Source: Lachancea mirantina (lineage: Eukaryota; Ascomycota; Saccharomycetes; Saccharomycetales; Saccharomycetaceae). Taken from it: DNA of 64,000 nt. This document shows, one piece after another, positions 49,031 through 58,492 of the stretch (positions are counted from its first letter, which is position 1; every line of letters begins with the position of its first letter). Where the stretch lies: contig LT598462.1 of assembly GCA_900074745.1 (NCBI GenBank), forward strand, positions 558,001 to 622,000. The letters are read 5' to 3'. Both the position numbers and the translations under genes were made by a program. The notes under the pieces were generated by a model that saw nothing but the letters and a program-made list of their open reading frames with translations, did no database searches and was not told the origin of the DNA.

Positions 49031-49358
49031 TTTCACCGTCTACTTATTTAATCGTGATGATACAAACGAATCGGAATCGGAACACTTGATGCTCTAGTGT
49101 TCTGGTCAAATTGTGATTCCAGTGAGATCTAGATTTCTTTGAAAAGTTCGTCATTGTTGTTTACATGATTGCTCGCTGTATACGAAAGACTCATTTGATA
49201 CTCAGTTCAATCTGGCGCTTAAAACCAGTGCAGAAATCATTTGCTATGAATTCAACCATGCTCCCACATATCAAACAGACCATTGAGACTGATACCCTTG
49301 CCATCCATGCATTCATGACTGGTATGCTTTCTCGAAAAACAAAAATTCCACAAAAAAG
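49031..49358. other. Gap CDC14 to tRNA-Tyr
   Basis: 328 bases upstream of CDC14; the terminator T6 of tRNA-Tyr is at 49352-49357. No other element seen. Confidence 0.4.
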
Positions 49359-49446
49359 TCTCTCGGGGGCGATTCGAACGCCCGATCTCAAGATTACAAA
49401 TTTTCGATTACAGTCTTGCGCCTTAAACCAACTTGGCTACCGAGAG
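49359..49446 (-). tRNA. tRNA-Tyr (GTA), with intron
   Basis: 88 nt on the minus strand, starting CTCTCGGTAGCCAAGTTGG. Anticodon GTA lies in CAAGACTGTAA; a 13-nt intron (TCGAAAATTTGTA) follows one base after the anticodon, and removing it restores the loop CTGTAAA and stem CAAGA/TCTTG. Acceptor CTCTCGG/CCGAGAG pairs perfectly; B box CGTTCGAATCG. From memory S. cerevisiae has a tRNA-Tyr between CDC14 and PTR3; here the conserved order ends at this tRNA. Confidence 0.95.
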
Positions 49447-52400
49447 GTCGATGAGAATGGTACCTCAATTTAAGCGAACTATACATGAGATGCTGTAATG
49501 TGATGCATTAAGCATTTTGTACGGAGAGCAACTCACTGTACTAAGTACTACTTATGGGAATCTTTTGTAAACCTCTAGCCCTGTTGAAGGTATTTCAATG
49601 CTCAATTTTCGTAACGTCAGCGCAGAACTTTTTGTTGATTGATCATTACTTATGGAAAGGCTCCTGGAAACGAATGTCATCGGTTCTAACTGTGAAGTAG
49701 CTCGTAATTTCAATTTTCTAAAGTACCGTGTGATCGCTAACGTTGCTTTTCCAAACTTAACGACGCCTTTTCCGGAACGACTGCAGTTGGAAAACCTACG
49801 GATAAATAGTCTGTCGCATTGATAGACACCGACGTTACCCTATCAGTACTCACGTGCGTACGGCGTGATATCATCGATTTTTGGTCTTGGGTAGGTAAAA
49901 CCGAGCAGAGTATGATCATGAGGGTTATCTGGTAACAGCTCAGCTTACCCACTCACAAATCAGTACTAATGGGCAGGATTGCCATCATTCAGTGCACTCT
50001 GTGAATACTTCTGAGTTTTACTTGTATTCGAGAATCATGACTCTCGTCACTTTATACGGATTTACCCCACATAATTTGGACTTCTGTAGAGAGATGGAGT
50101 AGAGGGAATACAATAATACTGTAACACTTGCTATTTTACGCGTTAAAGTTACCACCTTTACGAATACTTATCCATAGGTCTCTCATTACTCACTCGTTAT
50201 GAAATTTTACTCAACTCACTGCGCACGTGCGCTTACGTGTGCTTTCCTTGTGCACTGACGGCCGTAGAAGACACTGCGGAGCGAAGAGTAGTTCAAACGC
50301 GTACAATAATATTGCCATTGAAACCTCACCAAACCAGTCTCGAATTCAATTTTTAGACCCCAAAGAACCAGATTTGGGCCTTGTTTAAGCGGTAGAGGGT
50401 TTTTTTATCACTACTCACAAAATATCATATTAACGATCTCATCTTGGATTCTCAGGGTCTCTCTCACTCTGTGACTGGAGTACATGCTTTTTTTAAGCTG
50501 CCTTTCCTGGCTTAAGTCCAGTTTACGTGGGTTATTCTGTCATTGTGATCACATGATGACCCAATTCTAAGTGGTATCTCATATTAAACTCCTTCCAGCA
50601 GGTGCTACTCAACCAAAGTGTCAAAAAGTCAGTGGCCGGGGATCGCATCTTTCCGAAAGGAAAAAGCTGAAACCATGTAAGATGGCAATGCCTCGTCAAA
50701 GTCCCAACTCCAATATCACAAATTGGTTTTTAAACATTATTATTAACTTCATTTTTGGCGAACACAACAAAACAAAGAGCGCAAAGTGGAAATTCCGCCA
50801 AAAGAGACAAGAAGCCCTGAATTTTAGCCAAGCGAATACAATTTTCGCTAACTCTATCACAACATTCCAGGTTCTACAGTGAGTTATGATTTTGACTGAG
50901 TCCGTATGAAGCGACATCAATTTAAGAATTTCGATATAGACCAAATCAGGGGAGAAACCTTTAGGAACTAATCAAGTGGATGTGCTGGGTACAAACTCAA
51001 AGAAAAGGATTCGAAAAGACCTCTCATGCTTTACAATGCCCGAAAGGTTCCTAAAATGATGTTAAGCTGAGACAATGGCACTGTACCCGTGCTTTTCCCG
51101 ACTTAAAACGCCGTTTTGCGCCATATGTCGCTGCAACCACCACACCATCACCGTCATGGCAAGAAACCGATTAAAGAAGCTTTTACAAGAATCCTAATAA
51201 GGTGTAGCTACAAAATTCGGTTGATACCCACCTCTGTTTCCATACTAGGCTCGAGATTTGCCTTGCATATGCATTCACGTTCCTCAGTTTTTGAACCGTT
51301 GGTTTAACTCAACTCATCAAGCGCTAGCACAATAGAGCTACAACGCATAGAAGCGACTGTGCTCTACCTGTTCATGTGCGTCGTTCACGTCTTTCTCCGT
51401 TCTCGGCCGGTTGGATGAAGTTCCGGGGAGTCCTACATGAGCGGAGCTTAACTAGTACGCCGACGGAGATATGATCGCAAATTGGTGCGATTAACTCAGC
51501 CGCCCGAGGAAGTTGCTTTGGAATCATCTGCCTCGCCCACCTTGTCCACTTTCGACCCTACACGATAGGCAAGAAGCTGCGGCTGCTTCACGCTGTAAGG
51601 GCGGTTCCTAATGCAGCTTTAGCTAAGCGGAAAAAAACTTTACTACGTTGAACGCCTGCAAAAGTATTTCGAAGGCAGGGAGCAAGCAGTTAGAAGTAAC
51701 TTCTGCTAGACTTCTAGCCCAATGCCTAGCGGGGTTCTTAGAAAGAACCAAAATTTCGAGCTTTCCAGGGACATGAGCGGTGATTCATGTAATGGCCTTC
51801 CGAGGTTTTCTTCAATACTCAGTGAGTCGTTGACGTCCTAATTCGGCGGGTGCACGTGAAGAGCTGCATAGAGTTGCGTTCATGCACCAGCATGTGGCTG
51901 TACTGCATCGAATGTTTTGGTTGCAGGATCGTGAAAAACCGGTTAGCTGCCGGATTTTTCTATTTCTGTGAATAGGCGGAAATTTGCAGGGTTCAGAAAG
52001 TAGTGGAGTATTTGGCTAGGTGCAGATATCTCGTTACTTGATCAGCGGGGTTCTGTGCCTAACCCTTGACGCATGCTCGACGCCCGTTCCTATGGTGCCT
52101 GAATGTGCGTTGCCTGCAGGATGACCACGAGCACACCAAGTCTTTGCATGAGATATCGGGGGATTGGTGTAAGGGGACGAATAACCATCCCAAGAGCTCG
52201 GCTGACATCAGGCTTGGTAACTGGACGGGAGTCGACAATCTCCAAGACAACCATAAGGAAGGTCCCGCGTGTCATTCTCGGAGGACCGTAAACCCTTGTT
52301 GGACTTCACTGGTCCTCGGCCGGATTCGAAGCGTTGTCAGAGTTGTGTGATAAGTTTTTAAATGTTGACTTTACGACTGGGTCTTTATTTAAAAAACGCC

Positions 52401-52493
52401 CACATCTTTGGTATTCTCTGGCTATGATGTTGTCTTGACGGAACGTCATCGATAATTTCACGACTTTATTTCAATTTTCACTCGCTCTAACGC
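49447..52493. other. 3 kb gene-free region upstream of the adhesin
   Basis: No supportable protein gene. CACGTG occurs near 49850 and 51856. The part 51400-52350 is visibly more GC-rich than its surroundings and holds several short hairpins with perfect or near-perfect arms: ATCGCA/TGCGAT (51474-51491), GAAGC/GCTTC (51574-51590), GGTTCTT/AAGAACC (51733-51749), and GAAAAACCGG/CCGGATTTTTC (~51932-51960). It could be a long FLO11-like promoter or carry a non-coding RNA. Confidence 0.45.
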
Positions 52494-55400
52494 ATGCTTT
52501 GGTGTTTGGTCGTGGCGTATCTGGGCGCATATGTGACCCGAACTTGGGCAGCGCAGAGTGTCAATGGCGGTACACTTCTAGGGTGTAACCCCGGCAAAGT
52601 CACTACGGGGTTCAGCATTACATACTACAGTATGCCTTTGATCTCCACTAGTCCCTGCTATAATCCAATCTATTCCACTGCGCCCTACCTTCACGGGGGG
52701 TACCAAACTTTAGGAAGCGGTAAACTCGGAGAAAGTAGCGGTGTCACAAATTTAACCTATGATACTGGAACAGATGGATTTTCGACCTGTGCAGCGACTT
52801 ATCAAACGCTGCCTCCCAACTACAAATTTAATACCCCAATCACCACGTCTAATTTCTCGATGCTTATCACAGGTTATCTATATGCTCCCAAGACGGGAAA
52901 CTATACTTTAAATTTGGCTTATGTTGACGACTTGGCTTACATCAACATTGGTGCTGGCAACGCTTTCAACTGTTGTCAAATGGGTTCCTCGGTTTCAAAT
53001 CCAGGAGATTTCCTTTTATATGCCATCTGGCCTCAAAGCTCGAATCAAATCACTGTGACCCTTCTGGGTGGTTATTACTATCCTCTGCGTATTTTTTACG
53101 TTAATAGAAATTACGCGGGTGGCTTGAAGTTCTATCTCGTTGATGCTGATGGTGTTAATCATGAAGATTTGGGTAATTTTATTTTCAACGTTGAAGATGG
53201 AGATAGATGTGATAAGAAGCCAGATTATTCAACTTCAGCCTGGAAAAACTCTTTTACAAGTTCTTACACGACTATCTCGACTTATGTGAATAGTGAGGGC
53301 CACACGACGACAGGAGACGTCGTCGTTGTTGAGACACCTGAAACCCAAACGATTTCACGAACGTCGACAACTGATTACTCCGGTTCTTCAACATTAACGT
53401 ACTCTACTGCAGTAACTACCACAACAGGTACAGATGGTCTTCCAACAATTGATACGTTATACTATGTGGAAACACCACGTAGGGCCACAACGAGTACTTC
53501 GTTCACTTACTACAGTGGATCACTAACTAGTACATATTCTACGGCGTTCTCAACGGTGACCGGTATTGATGGTTTTCCAACGACGGAGACCATCTATTAC
53601 GTCGAAACTCCCATTTTGGGTACCACTTCTGCGACCACCATTCCTTACAGCGGATCTGTGACGACGACGTACTCCACAGCGCTCAGCACCTTCACCGGGT
53701 CGGATGGTAAAGCCACCGTGGAGACGGTCTACTACGTCGAGACGCCAATTGTGAACGTCAGCTCGACTACCACCGTTCCATACAGCGGATCTGTGACGAC
53801 GACGTACTCTACAGCGCTCAGCACCTTCACCGGTTCGGATGGCAAGCAGACTGTCGAGACCATCTACTACGTCGAAACTCCTATTTTGGGTACCACTTCT
53901 GCGACCACCATTCCTTACAGCGGATCTGCGACGACGACGTACTCTACAGCGCTCAGCACCTTCACCGGGTCGGATGGTAAAGCCACCGTGGAGACGGTCT
54001 ACTACGTCGAGACGCCAATTGTGAACGTCAGCTCGACTACCACGATCCCATATAGCGGATCTGTGACTACGACGTACTCCACAGCGCTCAGCACCTTCAC
54101 TGGTTCAGATGGAAAGCAGACTGTCGAGACCATCTACTACGTCGAAACTCCTATTTTGGGCACCACTTCTGCGACCACCATTCCTTACAGCGGATCTGCG
54201 ACGACGACGTACTCTACAGCGCTCAGCACCTTCACTGGGTCGGATGGTAAAGCCACCGTGGAGACGGTCTATTACGTTGAAACTCCAACAAGCGCCTCCA
54301 CCGCTTACACTGGATGGACTGGGTCGTTTGCTTCCACGTACTCGACTGGAGCCACCACGTTCACTGGAAGCGATGGTAAGCCAACCACTGAGACCGTGTA
54401 CTACGTTGAGACTCCAACAAGTGCCACTACCTCATACACCGGCTGGACTGGGTCGTTCAGCTCAACCTACTCCACTGGCGAGACCACGTTCACTGGTAGC
54501 GATGGTAAGCCAACCACTGAGACCGTGTACTACGTGGAGACCCCAGCTCTAGCCACTACTTCATACACCGGCTGGACTGGGTCGTTCAGCTCAACCTACT
54601 CCACTGGCGAGACCACGTTCACTGGTAGCGATGGCATTCCTACTACCCAAACCGTATACTACGTCGAGACTCCAACAAGTGCCGCTACTGAGTTTACTGG
54701 CTGGACTGGATCGTTCACCTCAACCTACTCGACTGGCAAGACCACGTTCACTGGAAGCGATGGTAAGCCAACTACCCAAACCGTGTACTACGTTGAGACT
54801 CCAACAAGTGCCACTACCTCATACACCGGCTGGACTGGGTCGTTCAGCTCAACCTACTCCACTGGCGAGACCACGTTCACTGGAAGCGATGGTAAGCCAA
54901 CCACTGAGACCGTGTACTACGTGGAGACCCCAGCTCTAGCCACTACTTCATACACCGGCTGGACTGGGTCGTTCAGCTCAACCTACTCCACTGGCGAGAC
55001 CACGTTCACTGGTAGCGATGGTAAGCCAACCACCCAAACCGTGTACTACGTTGAGACTCCAACAAGTGTCTCCACGGCGTACACTGGATGGACTGGGTCG
55101 TTTGCTTCCACGTACTCGACTGGAGCCACCACGTTCACTGGAAGCGATGGCAAGCCAACCTCCCAGACCGTGTACTACGTTGAGACTCCAACTAGCGCCT
55201 CCACCGCTTACACTGGGTGGACTGGATCGTTCATCTCTACCTACTCGACTGGCGAGACCACGTTCACTGGTAGCGATGGCATTCCTACTACCCAAACCGT
55301 GTACTACGTTGAGATTCCAACAAGTGCCGCTACTGAGTTTACTGGCTGGACTGGATCGTTCACCTCAACCTACTCGACTGGCGAGACCACATTCACTGGA

Positions 55401-56357
55401 AGCGATGGCAAGCCAACCACTGAGACCGTGTACTACGTGGAGACCCCAGCTCTAGCCACTACTTCATTCACTGGCTGGACTGGAGCGTTTACCTCGACAT
55501 ACTCTACTGGAGTAACTACACTCACCGGCAGTGATGGAAAGCAGACGGTAAAGTACGTTTACTTTGTCGAAACCCCATCGGGTGGATATTACCAGAATGC
55601 CACCTCCAATGTTATTCCTGGTAGCTCCGTCATACCCGCTGAGACTACTCAAAACCTCAATCCAGTCCCTCCTACGGCAACAAGGGGCGCTGAGACGACC
55701 GCTGTACAACCAGGCGGAGCTGAAAGTCCTACTGTAACGCGGGTTACGATAACAGATGGTCAAGTGGTTACTAGCACCGTCATTGTTACTGGCCAACCAG
55801 GCCGACCAGTTTCATCGCCTGCCGCTTCCGGTCCCGGTCAACCAGGTCCATCGCCTGCCGCTTTCAGTTCCGGTCAGCCAGGTCCACTGCCTTCCGGTTC
55901 CAGTCCCGGCCATCCTGCCCCATCACCCGCTGGTCAGCCCACAGGCTCCGTTTCCACCTCTGATCGGCAAGGTGCACCTTTAGTTGGGAGCGATGTTCAA
56001 ACGGCCAACGGCCCAGACAACAAAAACACGCTCTCCAGAACGACTATAATTCCAACATCGTCGAGTTCAACAGCGAATCAAGAGAACGGTAGCTCTTCTG
56101 TGAATGCTTCTCAAGGAAACCGGCCTGCTCCTGCCGAAGAGGGAAGCTCGTCGACAAATGCCGGACAAGCGTCTCCTAATGCCAGTGCTTCAGGCACAGC
56201 TGGGTCTGCGAGCACTCCAAACGCAGGTGCTCCAGGTGTTTCTGGTGTATCTCAGAGCGCTTCCGCCTCTTCCACTGCTGAAATCTCCACATACCAAGGT
56301 CTAGCAAGCAAGTTCAAGGTGGGGGCTCTGTTAGCTCTTCCGTTCGCATTCTTGTGA
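52494..56357 (+). CDS. Flo-type PA14 adhesin with tandem repeats, GPI-anchored
   Basis: 1287 residues. Signal peptide about 1-20. A PA14 lectin domain (~30-240) resembles Flo1/Flo5: CNPGKVTTGFSITYYS, the VDD calcium/carbohydrate motif at 144-146 (LAYVDDLAYINIG), FNCC and GGYYYPLRIFYVN. Seventeen repeats cover ~291-1031, each built round TYST..TFTGSDG..T..TVYYVETP. Repeats 1-7 are ~45 residues with a YSGS core (type A); repeats 8-17 are 43 residues with TGWTGS (type B). A Pro/Gly/Ser stalk with GQPGPSP units follows, and the hydrophobic C-terminus (ASKFKVGALLALPFAFL) is a GPI signal. It is a cell-wall adhesin for flocculation or surface binding. There is no counterpart next to CDC14 in S. cerevisiae. 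Confidence 0.93.
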   Translation: MLWCLVVAYLGAYVTRTWAAQSVNGGTLLGCNPGKVTTGFSITYYSMPLISTSPCYNPIYSTAPYLHGGYQTLGSGKLGESSGVTNLTYDTGTDGFSTCAATYQTLPPNYKFNTPITTSNFSMLITGYLYAPKTGNYTLNLAYVDDLAYINIGAGNAFNCCQMGSSVSNPGDFLLYAIWPQSSNQITVTLLGGYYYPLRIFYVNRNYAGGLKFYLVDADGVNHEDLGNFIFNVEDGDRCDKKPDYSTSAWKNSFTSSYTTISTYVNSEGHTTTGDVVVVETPETQTISRTSTTDYSGSSTLTYSTAVTTTTGTDGLPTIDTLYYVETPRRATTSTSFTYYSGSLTSTYSTAFSTVTGIDGFPTTETIYYVETPILGTTSATTIPYSGSVTTTYSTALSTFTGSDGKATVETVYYVETPIVNVSSTTTVPYSGSVTTTYSTALSTFTGSDGKQTVETIYYVETPILGTTSATTIPYSGSATTTYSTALSTFTGSDGKATVETVYYVETPIVNVSSTTTIPYSGSVTTTYSTALSTFTGSDGKQTVETIYYVETPILGTTSATTIPYSGSATTTYSTALSTFTGSDGKATVETVYYVETPTSASTAYTGWTGSFASTYSTGATTFTGSDGKPTTETVYYVETPTSATTSYTGWTGSFSSTYSTGETTFTGSDGKPTTETVYYVETPALATTSYTGWTGSFSSTYSTGETTFTGSDGIPTTQTVYYVETPTSAATEFTGWTGSFTSTYSTGKTTFTGSDGKPTTQTVYYVETPTSATTSYTGWTGSFSSTYSTGETTFTGSDGKPTTETVYYVETPALATTSYTGWTGSFSSTYSTGETTFTGSDGKPTTQTVYYVETPTSVSTAYTGWTGSFASTYSTGATTFTGSDGKPTSQTVYYVETPTSASTAYTGWTGSFISTYSTGETTFTGSDGIPTTQTVYYVEIPTSAATEFTGWTGSFTSTYSTGETTFTGSDGKPTTETVYYVETPALATTSFTGWTGAFTSTYSTGVTTLTGSDGKQTVKYVYFVETPSGGYYQNATSNVIPGSSVIPAETTQNLNPVPPTATRGAETTAVQPGGAESPTVTRVTITDGQVVTSTVIVTGQPGRPVSSPAASGPGQPGPSPAAFSSGQPGPLPSGSSPGHPAPSPAGQPTGSVSTSDRQGAPLVGSDVQTANGPDNKNTLSRTTIIPTSSSSTANQENGSSSVNASQGNRPAPAEEGSSSTNAGQASPNASASGTAGSASTPNAGAPGVSGVSQSASASSTAEISTYQGLASKFKVGALLALPFAFL
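53622..54296 (+). repeat. Type A tandem array in the adhesin (135-bp units)
   Basis: Five 45-codon units. They alternate between a TTSATTIPYSGS...KATVETV version and a VSSTTT.PYSGS...KQTVETI version, so the recent unit of duplication is a 270-bp dimer. Confidence 0.85.
54297..55586 (+). repeat. Type B tandem array in the adhesin (129-bp units)
   Basis: Ten 43-codon units with TGWTGS core. Near-identical copies recur out of simple order (the ALA-ending unit appears three times), pointing to recombination between units. Confidence 0.85.
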
Positions 56358-56784
56358 TGGAATCCCGGTTTTGATCCTATTAAAATTATTTTATCCATTT
56401 TAAACTTAGTTGTGCCACGTTTTAGTTCTTATAGAGGAGGTTATTCAATAAACTTCGTATATACATCGTACTATATAATTGACATCGTCAATCTAACTCT
56501 CGACTTCAACAACGACAATTTTTGGCAGGTTGCTTCTCAGATCTTGATGCTAAAGTGAACGATATGCTACATGCCTACGTGGTGGAAGTTCTCGCTGATC
56601 AGCTTGATATGTCACCAGGATGTTTGTTCAGTGGAAGCTACGAAAGAAGGTTTCAACAAGTTGGCATTATTGATTAAATGTATCACGTGATTACAATGAC
56701 AGGATAAAAAAACTATGAAAGGCTAACATAAATGGTTTGAATAGGACTCATCGAAAGCCATAGGAGCAAAACTCACCCTTGCTG
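56358..56784. promoter_or_regulatory. Gap after the adhesin with palindromic CACGTG
   Basis: 427 AT-rich bases. ATCACGTGAT, a 10-base palindrome with CACGTG at 56684-56689, lies 96 bases before the small open frame at 56785 and 457 bases before TLG2. Confidence 0.35.
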
Positions 56785-56967
56785 ATGGGAAAACTTAGCA
56801 ATAAGAACAAGAAAAGTATGAATTGGGTGAAAGAGGTAATATCATCAAAAAAGAAGAGCAACAAAGATAATCAATCCGTTCTCTTTCGTAAAATAAAATG
56901 GATTGCAAGAGGAAAAAGTGAAAATCTTGAAGAAATTTCGACTAGCTCAGCTGCTAAAGCTCAATAA
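56785..56967 (+). CDS. Possible small basic protein, unrecognised
   Basis: 60 codons from ATG, very rich in Lys/Ser/Asn (MGKLSNKNKKSMNWVKEVIS...), with no membrane segment or known domain. It lies between the adhesin and TLG2, in the same direction. Coding status is uncertain: composition is protein-like but AT-rich DNA on its own can produce Lys/Asn-rich frames. Confidence 0.25.
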   Translation: MGKLSNKNKKSMNWVKEVISSKKKSNKDNQSVLFRKIKWIARGKSENLEEISTSSAAKAQ

Positions 56968-57145
56968 TGTTGACTCTTCCCAATAATTTCGGTGACAGAT
57001 TTGGGATGAAGTGATATTACTTTATACGAAGGATCGACCTGTAATATAAACTCGGTCCCTAACAAACCACTGGCATCTCGTTGGAGAAAACGACAGCCTT
57101 ACAACAAAAAGTCCACATTCCGCTGTCAATCTGCTCCCAGTTGCA

Positions 57146-58228
57146 ATGTTCAGAGACCGCACTAACTTATTTCTGTCGTATCGCCGGACTTTTCCACACG
57201 TTCGCAGCGTTGGTGCGCTCAACCAGGATCCATTTTCAGATCTAGAATCCGCTGGAAACGAAGAATCGTACCCTATGGTATCGATGGATACAAACAAAGC
57301 TGGAATGCTTCCTCCTCAATTCATGGATTTCTCGCAAAAAATCGACGAAAACTTGGAATCAGCGGAATCGAAAATGTTACAATTGACACGATTGTACCGG
57401 AAGAACGCTCTTCCAGGGTTCGAAGACAAAAGCTCGGACGAAAAAGAGATTGAAGAATTGAGTTACCAAACCATCAAGGGATTTCAAGTGTGTTTCAATA
57501 TAATTAAGCAAGTCGAAACCGTGCTCGTCACGCAACGCTTTCGAGGCCAAGTTTTAAGCCGCAGCGACATCGTGGTACTCGAGAACTTGAAGAAAAACTG
57601 TGCCAATCGGATCCAAGCCAGTTCTAACAAGTTTCGGGTGCTTCAAAATAACTATTTGAAATTTCTCAATAAAGATGATTTCAAGCCTCTTCCAAGCTCT
57701 TCTGAGGACAAGAACGCGTTGGTGTTACTGGAGGAGCAACAGGAAAGCAACGCAACGACCCAGCAAGAAATTGATTCTTATTCCCGACAAACTTTGCAGC
57801 GTCAAAACCAGCAACAAGTAAATGTGGGCAACACAGCGTATTTGCAACGACGTGACGAAGAAATAACCCAATTGGCTCGCGGTGTGCTCGAAGTAAGTAC
57901 CATTTTCCGAGAGATGCAAAATCTGGTTATAGATCAAGGAACTATTGTCGATCGCATAGACTATAATTTGGAAAACACAGTTATAGAGCTAAAAGGTGCT
58001 CAACGCGAGTTAGAACGTGCGAGTGGCTATCAGAAACGTACCCAGAAGTGTAAAGTTATACTTCTTCTGTCACTCAGTGTGATGGTGTTATTTTTTTTCG
58101 TCATGCTCAAGCCTCATCGAGGGAGCTCAGGCTCTTCTCCTAAAATTGATAATCCTCCACCGACACCAGATGTGTCACCAGTGGAACCTGAAAATCCAGA
58201 GACTAATGACCCGGATAATGAGGATTGA
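57146..58228 (+). CDS. TLG2: t-SNARE (syntaxin) Tlg2
   Basis: 360 residues. Qa-SNARE of the trans-Golgi/early endosome. The N-terminus MFRDRTNLFLSYRRTFPH is the Vps45-binding peptide typical of Tlg2/Stx16. A helical Habc region includes LYRKNALPGFEDKS, then ESNKFRVLQNNYLKFLNKDD-like sequence. The SNARE motif (~231-300) is RDEEITQLARGVLEVSTIFREMQ...VDRIDYNLENT, followed by a membrane anchor (~306-325, VILLLSLSVMVLFFFVML) and a short acidic/Pro lumenal tail. Convergent with TOS7 as in YOL018C-YOL019W. Confidence 0.96.
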   Translation: MFRDRTNLFLSYRRTFPHVRSVGALNQDPFSDLESAGNEESYPMVSMDTNKAGMLPPQFMDFSQKIDENLESAESKMLQLTRLYRKNALPGFEDKSSDEKEIEELSYQTIKGFQVCFNIIKQVETVLVTQRFRGQVLSRSDIVVLENLKKNCANRIQASSNKFRVLQNNYLKFLNKDDFKPLPSSSEDKNALVLLEEQQESNATTQQEIDSYSRQTLQRQNQQQVNVGNTAYLQRRDEEITQLARGVLEVSTIFREMQNLVIDQGTIVDRIDYNLENTVIELKGAQRELERASGYQKRTQKCKVILLLSLSVMVLFFFVMLKPHRGSSGSSPKIDNPPPTPDVSPVEPENPETNDPDNED

Positions 58229-58492
58229 ATCATGTAATTGAAACTTTTCGAAATGAAGAAATGCGGGCGACTTCACCGGACTGGACGACGAGAATGCAGG
58301 TTTTGGCTGGCCACCGACACGACAAAGTGGTTTGTCGTTCAAAAGGTTTGAAAAGCATCGTACCGCGAAATTCATGGTTTCACAGAGCCTATCGATTCTT
58401 CGGTCCTTCGTTTTATGAAGTTACTCTTAAATATTACATCAGTTTATAGAAAGCCAAAGCTTCATCAGTAATGGCCAAATACGTATGCATTT

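Noticed and set aside
50548-50665. Possible point centromere: ATCACATG (CDEI-like) followed ~95 bases later by TTTCCGAAA..AAAAA (CDEIII core-like)
   Set aside because: The sequence between them is only about half A+T, whereas CDEII is strongly AT-rich, and the left half of the CDEIII consensus does not match. Likely chance.
53839-55796. Several open frames in other frames and on the minus strand across the adhesin
   Set aside because: Shadow frames created by the tandem repeats.
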